Shown: positions 1-5,018 of the stretch, in pieces | How the letters are laid out: the number at the start of each line of letters is the position of its first letter | How positions within the stretch are numbered: position 1 is the stretch's first letter | NCBI GenBank assembly: GCA_009885185.1 | Contig: VFLF01000437.1 | Location: 1 to 5,018 of the forward strand | Direction of reading: 5' to 3' | DNA length: 5,018 bases | Source of the DNA: Nitrosomonadales bacterium | Lineage (GTDB): Bacteria; Pseudomonadota; Gammaproteobacteria; Burkholderiales; SG8-41 | Made by a program: the position numbers and the translations under genes | The notes under the pieces: generated by a model | The model's input: the letters and a program-made list of their open reading frames with translations, nothing else | The model's database searches: none | What the model was told of the DNA's origin: nothing

Positions 1-858
1 ACCAGCATGCGGCGGGGCAAACTGGATGATCTCAAACCGGGCGAGTTCAGCCTTATTCTCGGTGACGCGCTGGCACGCGCGTTGAACGTGTCGGTGGGCG
101 AAAAGGTGGTGCTGGTGGCGCCGCAGGGGCAGGTGACGCCGGCGGGCATTTTGCCGCGCCTGCGGCAGTTCACCGTGGTGGGTACGTTTCACGTCGGGCA
201 TCACGAAATCGATTCGGGTCTGGCGCTGACCCACATCGAGGACGCGCAGCGCCTGTATCGCATGGGTGATGTGATCAGCGGCGTGCGACTGAAGCTGGAT
301 GATTTGTTTCTGGCGCAGCGCGTGGCGCGCGATCTGCTGCCGCGCGTGCCGCCGAACGTCGCGGTGACGGACTGGACGCGCGTCAACGCGACTTACTTTC
401 GCGCGGTGGATATCGAAAAGCGCATGATGTCGCTGCTGCTGTTTTTTATCATCGCCATCGCCGCGTTCAATCTGGTGTCGAGTCTGTTCATGGTAGTGAA
501 AGAGAAGCAGGCGGATATCGCCATCCTGCGCACACTGGGCGCTTCACCGGGCGGGGTGATGAAAATCTTCATGACGCAGGGCATCGTCATCGGGCTGACG
601 GGCGTGGCGTTTGGCATCGTATTTGGCATACTCGGCGCGCTGTACGTGGATGTGATCGTTGGTTTTGTCGAGCGGCTTTTTGGTTTTCGCTTTTTGGATC
701 CGTCGGTATATCAGATCAGCAGCCTGCCGTCGGAATTGCGCCCGCAGGATGTGGTGTTGACAGCGCTGTTTTCGTTTGCGATGGCGGCGGTGGCTACGAT
801 CTACCCGGCGTGGCGCGCGTCCAAAGTGAATCCGGCGGAGGCCTTGCGGTATGAATGA
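1..858 (+). CDS. lolC: Lipoprotein-releasing ABC transporter permease LolC/LolE, 3' part
   Basis: Inner-membrane permease of the Lol system, which extracts mature outer-membrane lipoproteins from the inner membrane and hands them to the periplasmic carrier LolA. The frame is open from base 1, so the gene starts outside the window. 285 residues are visible of about 410-420 usual for the family, so the first membrane helix and much of the periplasmic domain are missing. Visible residues 1 to about 135 are the end of the MacB-like periplasmic domain. About 143-163, 193-222 and 251-270 are hydrophobic helices of the FtsX-type permease domain. The cytoplasmic stretch [15 protein letters not shown] (about 167-181) is the coupling helix that contacts the ATPase, and the end [17 protein letters not shown] is typical of LolC/E. 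The stop overlaps the lolD start, as expected for a lolCD operon. LolC and LolE (or a single LolF) cannot be told apart from this fragment; the symbol is the usual default. Confidence 0.93.
   Translation, partial: TSMRRGKLDDLKPGEFSLILGDALARALNVSVGEKVVLVAPQGQVTPAGILPRLRQFTVVGTFHVGHHEIDSGLALTHIEDAQRLYRMGDVISGVRLKLDDLFLAQRVARDLLPRVPPNVAVTDWTRVNATYFRAVDIEKRMMSLLLFFIIAIAAFNLVSSLFMVVKEKQADIAILRTLGASPGGVMKIFMTQGIVIGLTGVAFGIVFGILGALYVDVIVGFVERLFGFRFLDPSVYQISSLPSELRPQDVVLTALFSFAMAAVATIYPAWRASKVNPAEALRYE
837..841 (+). promoter_or_regulatory. Ribosome binding site of lolD
   Basis: GGAGG lies 9 bases before the ATG at 851, inside the last codons of the permease gene. It supports this start for lolD and suggests coupled translation across the 8-base overlap of the two genes. 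Confidence 0.7.
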
Positions 859-1531
859 TTCCGTGATCGCTTGCCGCGGCCTGCGCAAGATTTATCAGCA
901 GGGCAAGGTGGAAGTGCCGGTGTTGCTCAACATCGATTTTGAGATCACACGCGGCGAACGCGTGGCGATCGTCGGCGCGTCCGGCTCGGGCAAAAGCACG
1001 CTGCTGCATTTGCTCGGCGGACTGGATCAGGCCACCGCCGGGGATATTTTCATCCTCGGCAAAAATATCCGCGAGCAAAGCGAAGCCGAACGCGGCGCCA
1101 CGCGCAACCGGGCGTTGGGGTTTGTGTATCAGTTTCATCATCTCTTGCCGGAATTTACTGCTGTCGAAAACGTGGCGATGCCGCTGTTGATACGCCGCAC
1201 GCCCAAGGATGAAGCGTATGCCGAGGCGCGGCGCGTGCTGGGCGACGTGGGTCTCGCGCACCGGCTGGAGCACACGCCGGGCGAGTTGTCCGGCGGCGAG
1301 CGTCAGCGCGCGGCGCTGGCGCGCGCGCTCGTGACGCGTCCCGCGTGCGTGCTGGCCGATGAGCCGACCGGCAATCTGGATCGCAAAAACGCCAGCGCAG
1401 TGTTTGATCTGATGTTGGAACTGAACCAGTCGCTTGCCACCAGTTTCATCATTGTCACGCACGACATGGAAATCGCCGCGCGCGCGAATCGGGTGCTGCG
1501 CTTGATCGATGGCGCGTTGCAGGCGGCCTGA
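851..1531 (+). CDS. lolD: Lipoprotein-releasing system ATP-binding protein LolD
   Basis: Cytoplasmic ATPase that powers LolC/E in releasing lipoproteins from the inner membrane to LolA. At 226 residues it has the usual LolD length. All ABC motifs are intact: Walker [10 protein letters not shown] (42-50), Q-loop Gln94 in [16 protein letters not shown] (92-107), signature [15 protein letters not shown] (146-160), Walker [13 protein letters not shown] (166-177, catalytic Glu171) and the switch histidine in IIVTHD (His204). The [15 protein letters not shown] stretch is characteristic of LolD and separates it from FtsE and MacB relatives. The ATG overlaps the permease stop (ATGAATGA), a typical lolC-lolD coupling, and follows a good ribosome binding site. 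The stop codon directly abuts that of the convergent gene, so there is no intergenic terminator. The long antisense frame over this gene is a codon-bias shadow. Confidence 0.97.
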   Translation: MNDSVIACRGLRKIYQQGKVEVPVLLNIDFEITRGERVAIVGASGSGKSTLLHLLGGLDQATAGDIFILGKNIREQSEAERGATRNRALGFVYQFHHLLPEFTAVENVAMPLLIRRTPKDEAYAEARRVLGDVGLAHRLEHTPGELSGGERQRAALARALVTRPACVLADEPTGNLDRKNASAVFDLMLELNQSLATSFIIVTHDMEIAARANRVLRLIDGALQAA

Positions 1532-1536
1532 TCAGG
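1527..1536. repeat. 10-bp palindrome spanning two convergent stop codons
   Basis: CCTGATCAGG is a perfect inverted palindrome. Its centre holds TGA (lolD stop, 1529-1531) followed at once by TCA (the Bug gene stop read on the minus strand, 1532-1534). There are zero bases between the two coding regions. As RNA it could form at most a 3-bp stem with a 4-base loop and has no T-run, so it is not a convincing terminator on either strand. Confidence 0.6.
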
Positions 1537-2497
1537 ACTTCACCGCACCAATCGACTTCAGGAAATTGCGTACCCACTCCTGGCGTTCGTGGAAGTACTT
1601 GGTGAATTCCGCGCTGCCCATCCAGATGTTTTCGTAGTGATTGGCTTTGGCGTGGGCCTGCCACGCGGGGCCGCGATAGACTTTTTCCAGCACGGCTTCC
1701 ATGTGCGCGGCGGCTTCTTTCGGCGCGCCCGCACCCATGGCGAAGCCGCGCGCGGAGCCGATGTGGATGTTGTAGCCGAGTTCTTTCAGCGTGGGCGTAT
1801 CGGGCACCAGCGCCATGCGCTGCGCGGTGGAGACCGCCAGCACTCTGAGTTTTTTGGCTTCGAGCGCAGCCATGCCTTCAGAAATGTTTTCGGTTGAAAA
1901 ATGGGTGTGGCCGCCCATCACCGCGATGATGGCGTCGGCCCCGCCTTTCATCGACACCACCTTGAAGCGCGCGCCGGTTTCCTGCTCAATGGACCATAAC
2001 AGCATGCGTCCCGCGCTGGTGGGCGAGCCGATGCTGGCGACGAGTGTCGCCGGTTCCTTTTTAGCGGCGTCGATCAAATCCTTGAAGGTACGCCAGGGTG
2101 AATCAGCGGAGACAATCACTGCCTGCGGATCGCGGCCAAACATGGCGAGCAGGTGAAACTGGTCGAGGCTGACATTGAACTCGGGTCGCAGCGCGGCGGA
2201 CAACAGCGTATTGCTGACACCGGTGAGGATCACATGCGGATCGCCCTTGCGGCTTTTGATGTAGTTGTAGGCGACGGTGCCTGCGCCGCCGGTGCGGTTG
2301 GTCACGCTCACCGTCTGGTTGTTGACGAGTTTTTCGTTCATCAGAATTTCAGCGAGGATGCGCGCGATGCGGTCGTTGCCGGCGCCGGGTGCGCTATGCG
2401 CCACCAGTTCGATGGGGCGTGAGGGGTAAGGTTGCGCGTGTGATGGCGCGGCGCCCGCCAACAAGATGGCACAGCAGAGGGTCGTAAGAGATTTCAT
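1532..2497 (-). CDS. Bug/TctC-family tripartite tricarboxylate transporter substrate-binding protein
   Basis: Exported periplasmic protein expected to bind a small organic acid or related solute for a tripartite tricarboxylate transporter, or to act as a sensor. The length of 321 residues fits the family. Residues 1-21 form a signal peptide (Lys2, hydrophobic core to about 17, cleavage likely after SHA); the cysteines at 8-9 sit too early for a lipobox. Family marks follow: YPSRPIELVAHSAPGAGND (24-42), where the family usually has PGGGTD and a ligand-contacting Asp (here Asp42); then VTNRTGGAGTVAYNYI, the MKGGADAIIAVMGG segment and the PDTPTLKELGYN segment near the C-terminus. The NRTGGAG..AYNYI form resembles the TctC-like subgroup with KPGGGG.VAYNYL better than classical Bordetella Bug proteins. 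The start is supported by AGGAG 8 bases upstream. It overlaps the preceding small membrane-protein gene by ATGA. No TctA or TctB gene is in the window, so it looks like an orphan binding protein; the ligand cannot be predicted. Confidence 0.92.
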   Translation of the reverse strand: MKSLTTLCCAILLAGAAPSHAQPYPSRPIELVAHSAPGAGNDRIARILAEILMNEKLVNNQTVSVTNRTGGAGTVAYNYIKSRKGDPHVILTGVSNTLLSAALRPEFNVSLDQFHLLAMFGRDPQAVIVSADSPWRTFKDLIDAAKKEPATLVASIGSPTSAGRMLLWSIEQETGARFKVVSMKGGADAIIAVMGGHTHFSTENISEGMAALEAKKLRVLAVSTAQRMALVPDTPTLKELGYNIHIGSARGFAMGAGAPKEAAAHMEAVLEKVYRGPAWQAHAKANHYENIWMGSAEFTKYFHERQEWVRNFLKSIGAVKS

Positions 2498-2835
2498 GCG
2501 GCATGCTCCTTGGTGTGGGTAGGTGTATCGGCCAGACGCGATACGCCCGATTGGATCAGGTCATGGAAGACGGCGTCGTCTTCCAGCATCTGTATCAACA
2601 GAAAATGCGGCGCCGAACGTTTGATAAGGCGGGGAATGATGATGCCGGCGGCGATCGCCGCCAACCCCGTCCACAGCCAGCCGATGAGCGCGAGCGCCAC
2701 GCCCGCGCCCAGCACCGGCAACATCATCAGCGGCAGTAACAGGCGCGCGCTAAGAAAATGACCGGCAAGCGCCGGATTGAATTCGACGGTGATGCGTCCT
2801 GCGCAATAGGCTGCGACAAATTCAGTATGTGTCAC
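2494..2835 (-). CDS. Small membrane protein of unknown function with two helices
   Basis: 113-residue protein of no named family that I can identify. Residues 1-31 are a mixed N-terminus (FVAAYCAGRITVEFNPALA). A strongly hydrophobic block, about 32-68, reads as two closely spaced transmembrane helices (roughly 32-51 and 53-67, the second short) with a turn at GWLW. Residues 69-113 are soluble and probably cytoplasmic given Arg69, Lys72 and Arg73. The stretch KRSAPHFLLIQMLEDDAVFHDLIQSGV resembles a pattern I recall from small proteobacterial hypothetical proteins (KxSAxxFVLExxLEDExFFxxLxxxG), but that is memory, not a search. The frame starts with GTG at 2835; there is no ATG before Met37 and no clear Shine-Dalgarno sequence, so the start is less certain than the gene. 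Its stop overlaps the Bug gene start (ATGA), which suggests coupled expression. It is too small and has too few helices to be a normal TctB. Confidence 0.72.
   Translation of the reverse strand: MTHTEFVAAYCAGRITVEFNPALAGHFLSARLLLPLMMLPVLGAGVALALIGWLWTGLAAIAAGIIIPRLIKRSAPHFLLIQMLEDDAVFHDLIQSGVSRLADTPTHTKEHAA
2506..2510 (-). promoter_or_regulatory. Ribosome binding site of the Bug-family gene
   Basis: On the minus strand AGGAG stands 8 bases before the ATG at 2497, inside the end of the upstream gene. It fixes the start that gives a proper signal peptide and makes independent or re-initiating translation of the second gene likely. Confidence 0.75.
2647..2662. repeat. 16-bp perfect palindrome GGCGGCGATCGCCGCC
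   Basis: A perfect palindrome with GCGATCGC at its centre, inside the small membrane-protein gene where it encodes the Ala/Gly/Ile-rich second helix (around LAAIAAGI). It could form a 6-bp GC-rich stem in RNA but has no following T-run. It may be a by-product of GC-rich alanine and glycine codons. Confidence 0.5.
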
Positions 2836-2892
2836 GATAAAAAATGAAATAAAAACAGATACTTACAATGTTGTCACAATAGGGCTTACAGG
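2836..2892 (-). promoter_or_regulatory. AT-rich gap, possible promoter of the membrane protein-Bug pair
   Basis: This 57-base gap between two co-directional minus-strand genes is only about 30% GC, while its surroundings are clearly GC-rich. On the minus strand it carries a T-rich tract just before the GTG and overlapping short inverted arms (TTGTGACAA, then ACAACATTGT). TTGTGA (2879-2874) or TTGTAA (2868-2863) could act as a -35 box, but I see no good -10 at the right distance. I infer a promoter or regulator-binding region from composition and position only. No terminator hairpin for the upstream glycosylase gene is evident. Confidence 0.3.
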
Positions 2893-3510
2893 TTAATACT
2901 CAACTGGCACAGGATCGAGGCTGCGCCACATATACCACGTCGCCACGGAACGCCACGGCGCCCACGACGCGCCGATGCGCGCCAGGCGCGCGGGCGTGGC
3001 CTTGCGACCGCGTGTGTAATGCAGCGCGATGGCTTTTTGCAGGCCGAGATCGCCCACAGGGAAAATATCCGGGCGCGTGAGATTAAAAATCATGAACATC
3101 TCCGCCGTCCAGCGACCGATGCCTTTAACCTGAATCAACTCCTCGATCAGCGCTTCATCCGCAAGACTTGTCCAGCGTGCCGGTTGCAGCCGGCCATCGG
3201 CAAAACGCGTCGCGAGATCGAGAATGTAACCCGATTTCTGTCCGGACAATCCGCATGACCGTAGTGTTTCGACACTGGAAGCCACAATCACCGGCGGCGT
3301 CACCGCCTCGTGCGCCGCTGCAAAACGATCCCACACGCTCTGCGCGGCCTTGACCGAGATCTGCTGGCCGACGATGGCGCGTGCCAGCGTTTGAAAGGCA
3401 TCGCCGCGGCTGCCGAGGGCAATACCCTTGTGGGTGGCGATCAGTTTTTTCAGTACCGGGTCGCGCGAGGACAGCTCACGCGTGGCCTTACTCCAATAGC
3501 GGGGTTTCAT
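2893..3510 (-). CDS. DNA-3-methyladenine glycosylase II, AlkA-like (HhH-GPD family)
   Basis: Base-excision repair enzyme that removes alkylated purines such as 3-methyladenine from DNA, leaving an abasic site. 205 residues make up the helix-hairpin-helix-GPD core without the N-terminal domain of E. coli AlkA, a common short form. FQTLARAIVGQQISVKAA (39-56) matches the conserved N-terminal half of the fold. VKGIGRWTAEM (128-138) is the helix-hairpin-helix, and Asp154 in FPVGDLGLQKA fits the catalytic aspartate. There is no four-cysteine iron-sulfur motif, which argues against the Nth/MutY branch. The tail WRSVATWYMWRSLDPVPVEY is typical of this group in proteobacteria. The frame stays open upstream to 3693, but I chose the ATG at 3510: it starts the conserved MKPRYW....L..RDPVL and overlaps the DUF2062 stop by ATGA, while the extension is only antisense-like sequence over that gene. 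The ribosome binding site is weak (AAAGAAAA), consistent with coupling. Confidence 0.9.
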   Translation of the reverse strand: MKPRYWSKATRELSSRDPVLKKLIATHKGIALGSRGDAFQTLARAIVGQQISVKAAQSVWDRFAAAHEAVTPPVIVASSVETLRSCGLSGQKSGYILDLATRFADGRLQPARWTSLADEALIEELIQVKGIGRWTAEMFMIFNLTRPDIFPVGDLGLQKAIALHYTRGRKATPARLARIGASWAPWRSVATWYMWRSLDPVPVEY

Positions 3511-4076
3511 GAATGTGTTTTCTTTTTCAGGTTGCGGCGCTTGCGCAGATGCCATTGCCACATCACCCCGAGCCGCCACGCCCAGTCGGTAAGAAAGTAA
3601 CCGGTCAACGCCAGCAACGCGGCAAGCAGCGGCAATCCAAGCAGCAGGGGTTTGCCCACGCCGCCGATCCAATGTAACGCGGCGGGCAGCCACTCCATGA
3701 AGCCCTTGCCTTCGAGGGCTAACGCCATGGCGGGCAGCTCGCTGCTGTCTTGCAGCAGCACCAGTTGGCCCAGCTTAAATGCCATCCAGTACAATGGTAC
3801 GATGGTGAACGGATTGGAGTACAGCGTCACCAGCATGGACAACGGCAGATTGACCTTGAACATAATCGCCAGCAACGTTCCCGCTGCAAACTGCACCGGA
3901 TTGCTGCCGGGAATGAGCCCCGCGAACAATCCAGCCGCCACGCCGCCCGCCACCGAGCGGCGATGCAGGTGCCACAGATTGTGGTGCTGTATGCGATGGG
4001 CGAAACGCGCGATATAACGGTTGTCGCGTACGGTTTGGTGGTCCGGCAGCACACGGCGCAGATATTTTCGTAACAT
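3507..4076 (-). CDS. DUF2062 domain-containing inner-membrane protein
   Basis: 189-residue integral membrane protein of the DUF2062 family, whose biochemical function is unknown. The N-terminus MLRKYLRRVLPDHQTVRDNR, then NLWHLHRRSVAGGVAAGLFAGLIPG (33-57), is the family hallmark. A hydrophobic stretch follows at 61-73 and the conserved turn NPFTIVPLY at 88-96. The C-terminal part contains a helix near 137-160 and a basic tail (KRRNLKKK) that should lie in the cytoplasm. The ATG at 4076 gives the expected family start; no clear Shine-Dalgarno sequence precedes it. It is the first gene of the minus-strand group and overlaps the glycosylase gene by 4 bases. A repair role for the protein cannot be concluded from this coupling alone. 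In betaproteobacteria I recall DUF2062 genes being found near lolCD, which fits the neighbourhood. Confidence 0.9.
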   Translation of the reverse strand: MLRKYLRRVLPDHQTVRDNRYIARFAHRIQHHNLWHLHRRSVAGGVAAGLFAGLIPGSNPVQFAAGTLLAIMFKVNLPLSMLVTLYSNPFTIVPLYWMAFKLGQLVLLQDSSELPAMALALEGKGFMEWLPAALHWIGGVGKPLLLGLPLLAALLALTGYFLTDWAWRLGVMWQWHLRKRRNLKKKTHS

Positions 4077-4082
4077 GCGGCC

Positions 4083-4112
4083 ATTCTAGCGAACCTGGCA
4101 GCCGCGTGCCCA
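4083..4112 (-). promoter_or_regulatory. Possible sigma-70 promoter of the DUF2062-glycosylase pair
   Basis: On the minus strand TAGAAT (4088-4083) matches the -10 consensus at five of six positions. TGGGCA (4112-4107) is a weaker -35 (four of six) with an 18-base spacer. Transcription would then start at or within a base or two of the ATG at 4076, giving a leaderless or nearly leaderless messenger, which would agree with the missing Shine-Dalgarno sequence. One good hexamer can occur by chance. I see no comparable promoter for the divergent gene in the rest of the 172-base spacer (4077-4248). Confidence 0.3.
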
Positions 4113-4248
4113 TCGGCGCTAAATGCGCTACCCTCGCGCATCGGCACACGGTGTTCTGTTCGCCCATGAAGGAACCCTGATTGCGACTTCTCTCATGCAA
4201 TAAGCATTTTTTGCACCTGTTCGTTCAGCAGCGACGGCGCATGCATTC

Positions 4249-4878
4249 ATGATTGATTCAAATAGGGATGCACCCCGGCCATTCGATTTTGCGCCGCGCT
4301 GTTTGTCGATTGATCTGGAGGTAAACAAGAGCGATTCGCGCATACGCGAATTCGCAGCGGTGCGGGGCGATACAGGGCGCGTCTGCGTTTATAAGGGCGG
4401 CGATCTTGTCCGGGCGCTGGCTGAACTCGACGATCTGGCCGACGGCGCCGCGTTTATTCTTGGGCACAATCTGGTCGGCTTCGATGCTTTGCACCTCGCG
4501 GCGGCCAATCCGAATCTGCGATTGCTGAAGCTGCCCATGGTCGATACGTTGCGGCTGAATCCGCTGGCGTTCCCGCGCAACCCGTATCACCATTTGGTGA
4601 AGCACTATCAGGACGGCCGTTTGAACAGCGGGCAGCGCAATGACCCGCTGGCCGATGCGCGTTTGGCGCTGGATTTATTCAAAGATCAGCACAGAGCGTT
4701 TCAGCATGTCCATGCCGCCACGCCTGACTGGATTCTGGCCCTGCACTGGTTGACCGCGGTGGATGACACGGTGTCGGGACTGAATGCTTTTTTACCACTG
4801 TGCGAGGTGCGCTGCGTCCGGCGGATGGCGATGCAAGATCGGCGATCGATCGCTGTTTGCGTGATCGCGCCTGCCTGA
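4249..4878 (+). CDS. DEDD-type 3'-5' exonuclease domain, N-terminus of a probable RecQ-like helicase; frame broken near 4790
   Basis: Residues 18-150 form an RNase-H-fold exonuclease domain of the DnaQ/RNase T type. Exo I is SIDLEV with metal ligands Asp22 and Glu24; Exo II is ILGHNLVGFD (70-79) with Asp79; Exo III is RNDPLADARLALDLF (130-144) with Asp136. Asn131 occupies the spacing where DEDDh enzymes have the general-base histidine. MVDTLRLNPLAFPRNPYHHL lies between. I recall this arrangement at the N-terminus of long (about 1600-1700 residue) RecQ-family helicases of proteobacteria, where family-like sequence continues as in the -1 frame here. The helicase itself is outside the window, so that label is inference. 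The ATG at 4249 is the first in frame after the TAA at 4201 and lies 21 codons before Exo I; the ribosome binding site is weak. After about residue 181 the zero frame turns into unfamiliar Cys/Arg-rich sequence and stops at 4878, which I read as out-of-frame translation. Confidence 0.8.
   Translation: MIDSNRDAPRPFDFAPRCLSIDLEVNKSDSRIREFAAVRGDTGRVCVYKGGDLVRALAELDDLADGAAFILGHNLVGFDALHLAAANPNLRLLKLPMVDTLRLNPLAFPRNPYHHLVKHYQDGRLNSGQRNDPLADARLALDLFKDQHRAFQHVHAATPDWILALHWLTAVDDTVSGLNAFLPLCEVRCVRRMAMQDRRSIAVCVIAPA
4788..4794 (+). other. T TTT TTA heptamer at the frame break (slippery site or T-run deletion)
   Basis: The six Ts at 4788-4793 followed by A are read in the zero frame as GCT TTT TTA (Ala180-Phe181-Leu182). 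This is the X XXY YYZ pattern of a -1 slippery site in the right phase. A one-base backward slip would continue with ACC at 4794 in the frame that stays open to the window end. Equally, one more T would give GCT TTT TTT ACC and restore the frame directly. The nearest stem downstream (CGTCC/GGATG, 4815-4827) is short and begins about 20 bases away, farther than the usual 5-9, and no strong upstream Shine-Dalgarno-like enhancer is visible. Confidence 0.5.
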
Positions 4879-5018
4879 TTCAGGGCGGGCGGATTGTTGC
4901 CGAAGCCGATACGCAGGCGTGGCCGCTGGCCTACACGCTGGCATGGCTGTCGGTGGCGGATGGCAATTCGGTGATGCCGCCGTGGGTGTGCCATCAATTC
5001 CCGGAAGCCGCCCGCATG
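4791..5018 (+). CDS. Continuation of the exonuclease/RecQ-like protein in the -1 frame, runs off the window
   Basis: From the T-run onward this frame encodes 76 residues without a stop, beginning FFTTVRGALRPADGDARSA if the TTT at 4788 is included and ending at the last base. It looks like genuine protein: RSAIDRCLRDRACLIQGG, then AWPLAYTLAWLSVADGNSVM and PPWVCHQFPEAARM, with normal amino-acid makeup and GC-rich third positions. I recall close equivalents (WPLAYALAWLSVAGGNSV.PPWVRHQFPE) between the exonuclease and helicase parts of long RecQ-family proteins. There is no start codon or ribosome binding site where it takes over, so it is not an independent gene. It must belong to the gene starting at 4249 through a frameshift, a lost base or a sequence error. 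The helicase motifs would lie to the right and are not visible. Confidence 0.75.
4842..4853. repeat. 12-bp perfect palindrome GCGATCGATCGC
   Basis: A perfect inverted palindrome inside the frameshifted gene, 47 bases after the T-run. The RNA could form a 4-bp hairpin, or its left half GCGATC could pair with GATCGC at 4863-4868 in a 6-bp stem. It is too far downstream to be a normal frameshift stimulator, and GATC-rich palindromes arise easily in GC-rich coding DNA. Confidence 0.4.

Noticed and set aside
794..1462. 222-codon open frame antisense to lolD
   Set aside because: It mirrors a complete, motif-rich lolD and encodes a His/Arg/Gln-rich sequence with no recognisable domain; it is typical of antisense frames in GC-rich DNA.
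1589..2422. Plus-strand open frames opposite the Bug gene
   Set aside because: They are antisense to a coding region with signal peptide and family motifs, and none shows a domain or ribosome binding site of its own.
2494..2835. The small membrane protein as a TctB subunit
   Set aside because: TctB proteins are usually about 140-180 residues with around four helices. This one has 113 residues, two helices and a soluble C-terminal tail.
3511..3693. Upstream extension of the glycosylase frame to an earlier start
   Set aside because: The extra 61 residues lie over the DUF2062 gene in another frame and are low-complexity Arg/Ala sequence. The conserved protein begins at the ATG at 3510.
4195..4212. 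ATGC-AATAA-GCAT hairpin followed by a T-run, as a terminator
   Set aside because: The stem is only 4 bp with two GC pairs, and no plus-strand gene upstream needs a terminator there.
4128..4343. 71-codon minus-strand frame over the divergent spacer and the exonuclease start
   Set aside because: It overlaps the conserved exonuclease N-terminus in antisense and has no motif or plausible ribosome binding site.
4815..4827. CGTCC-GGC-GGATG stem as a stimulator of -1 frameshifting
   Set aside because: It is only 5 bp including a G-U pair and starts about 20 bases after the heptamer, outside the usual spacing; a larger pseudoknot could not be judged by eye.

Overview
The window looks like an ordinary GC-rich proteobacterial chromosome segment, most likely from a betaproteobacterium or a neighbouring gammaproteobacterium. 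The evidence is a Lol lipoprotein-export operon (so a diderm with an outer membrane), a periplasmic Bug/TctC-type binding protein (a family greatly expanded in Betaproteobacteria), a DUF2062 membrane protein and a short AlkA-type glycosylase ending in a WRSLDPVPVEY-like tail. These assignments come from motifs and remembered families, not from a database search.

Layout. Positions 1-1531 (+) hold the 3' part of a lolC/lolE permease gene overlapping a complete lolD ATPase gene. Positions 1532-4076 (-) hold four co-directional genes in two translationally coupled pairs. The promoter-proximal pair is DUF2062 protein then DNA-3-methyladenine glycosylase. After a 57-bp AT-rich gap comes a two-helix membrane protein of unknown function followed by a Bug-type solute-binding protein. 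Both pairs are joined by 4-bp ATGA overlaps. lolD and the Bug gene converge with their stop codons touching (TGA|TCA) inside a perfect 10-bp palindrome. A 172-bp divergent spacer (4077-4248) separates DUF2062 from the last gene, which runs off the right edge on the + strand.

The right-hand gene begins with a DEDD-type 3'-5' exonuclease domain and probably is the N-terminus of a large RecQ-like helicase. Its reading frame breaks at 4788-4794. The zero frame loses family-like sequence there and stops at 4878, while the -1 frame stays open from that point to the window end with convincing protein sequence. The break falls exactly on T TTT TTA, in the correct phase to be a canonical -1 slippery heptamer. 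A one-base deletion in a T-run (real mutation or sequencing error) is the simplest explanation, but programmed frameshifting is a concrete alternative. This is the observation most worth a second look.

Functionally the window mixes envelope biogenesis (Lol), solute capture or sensing (Bug plus small membrane protein) and DNA repair (glycosylase, exonuclease/helicase). I see no RNA genes, CRISPR array, insertion sequence, prophage or obvious defence island. No gene-free stretch exceeds 172 bp.
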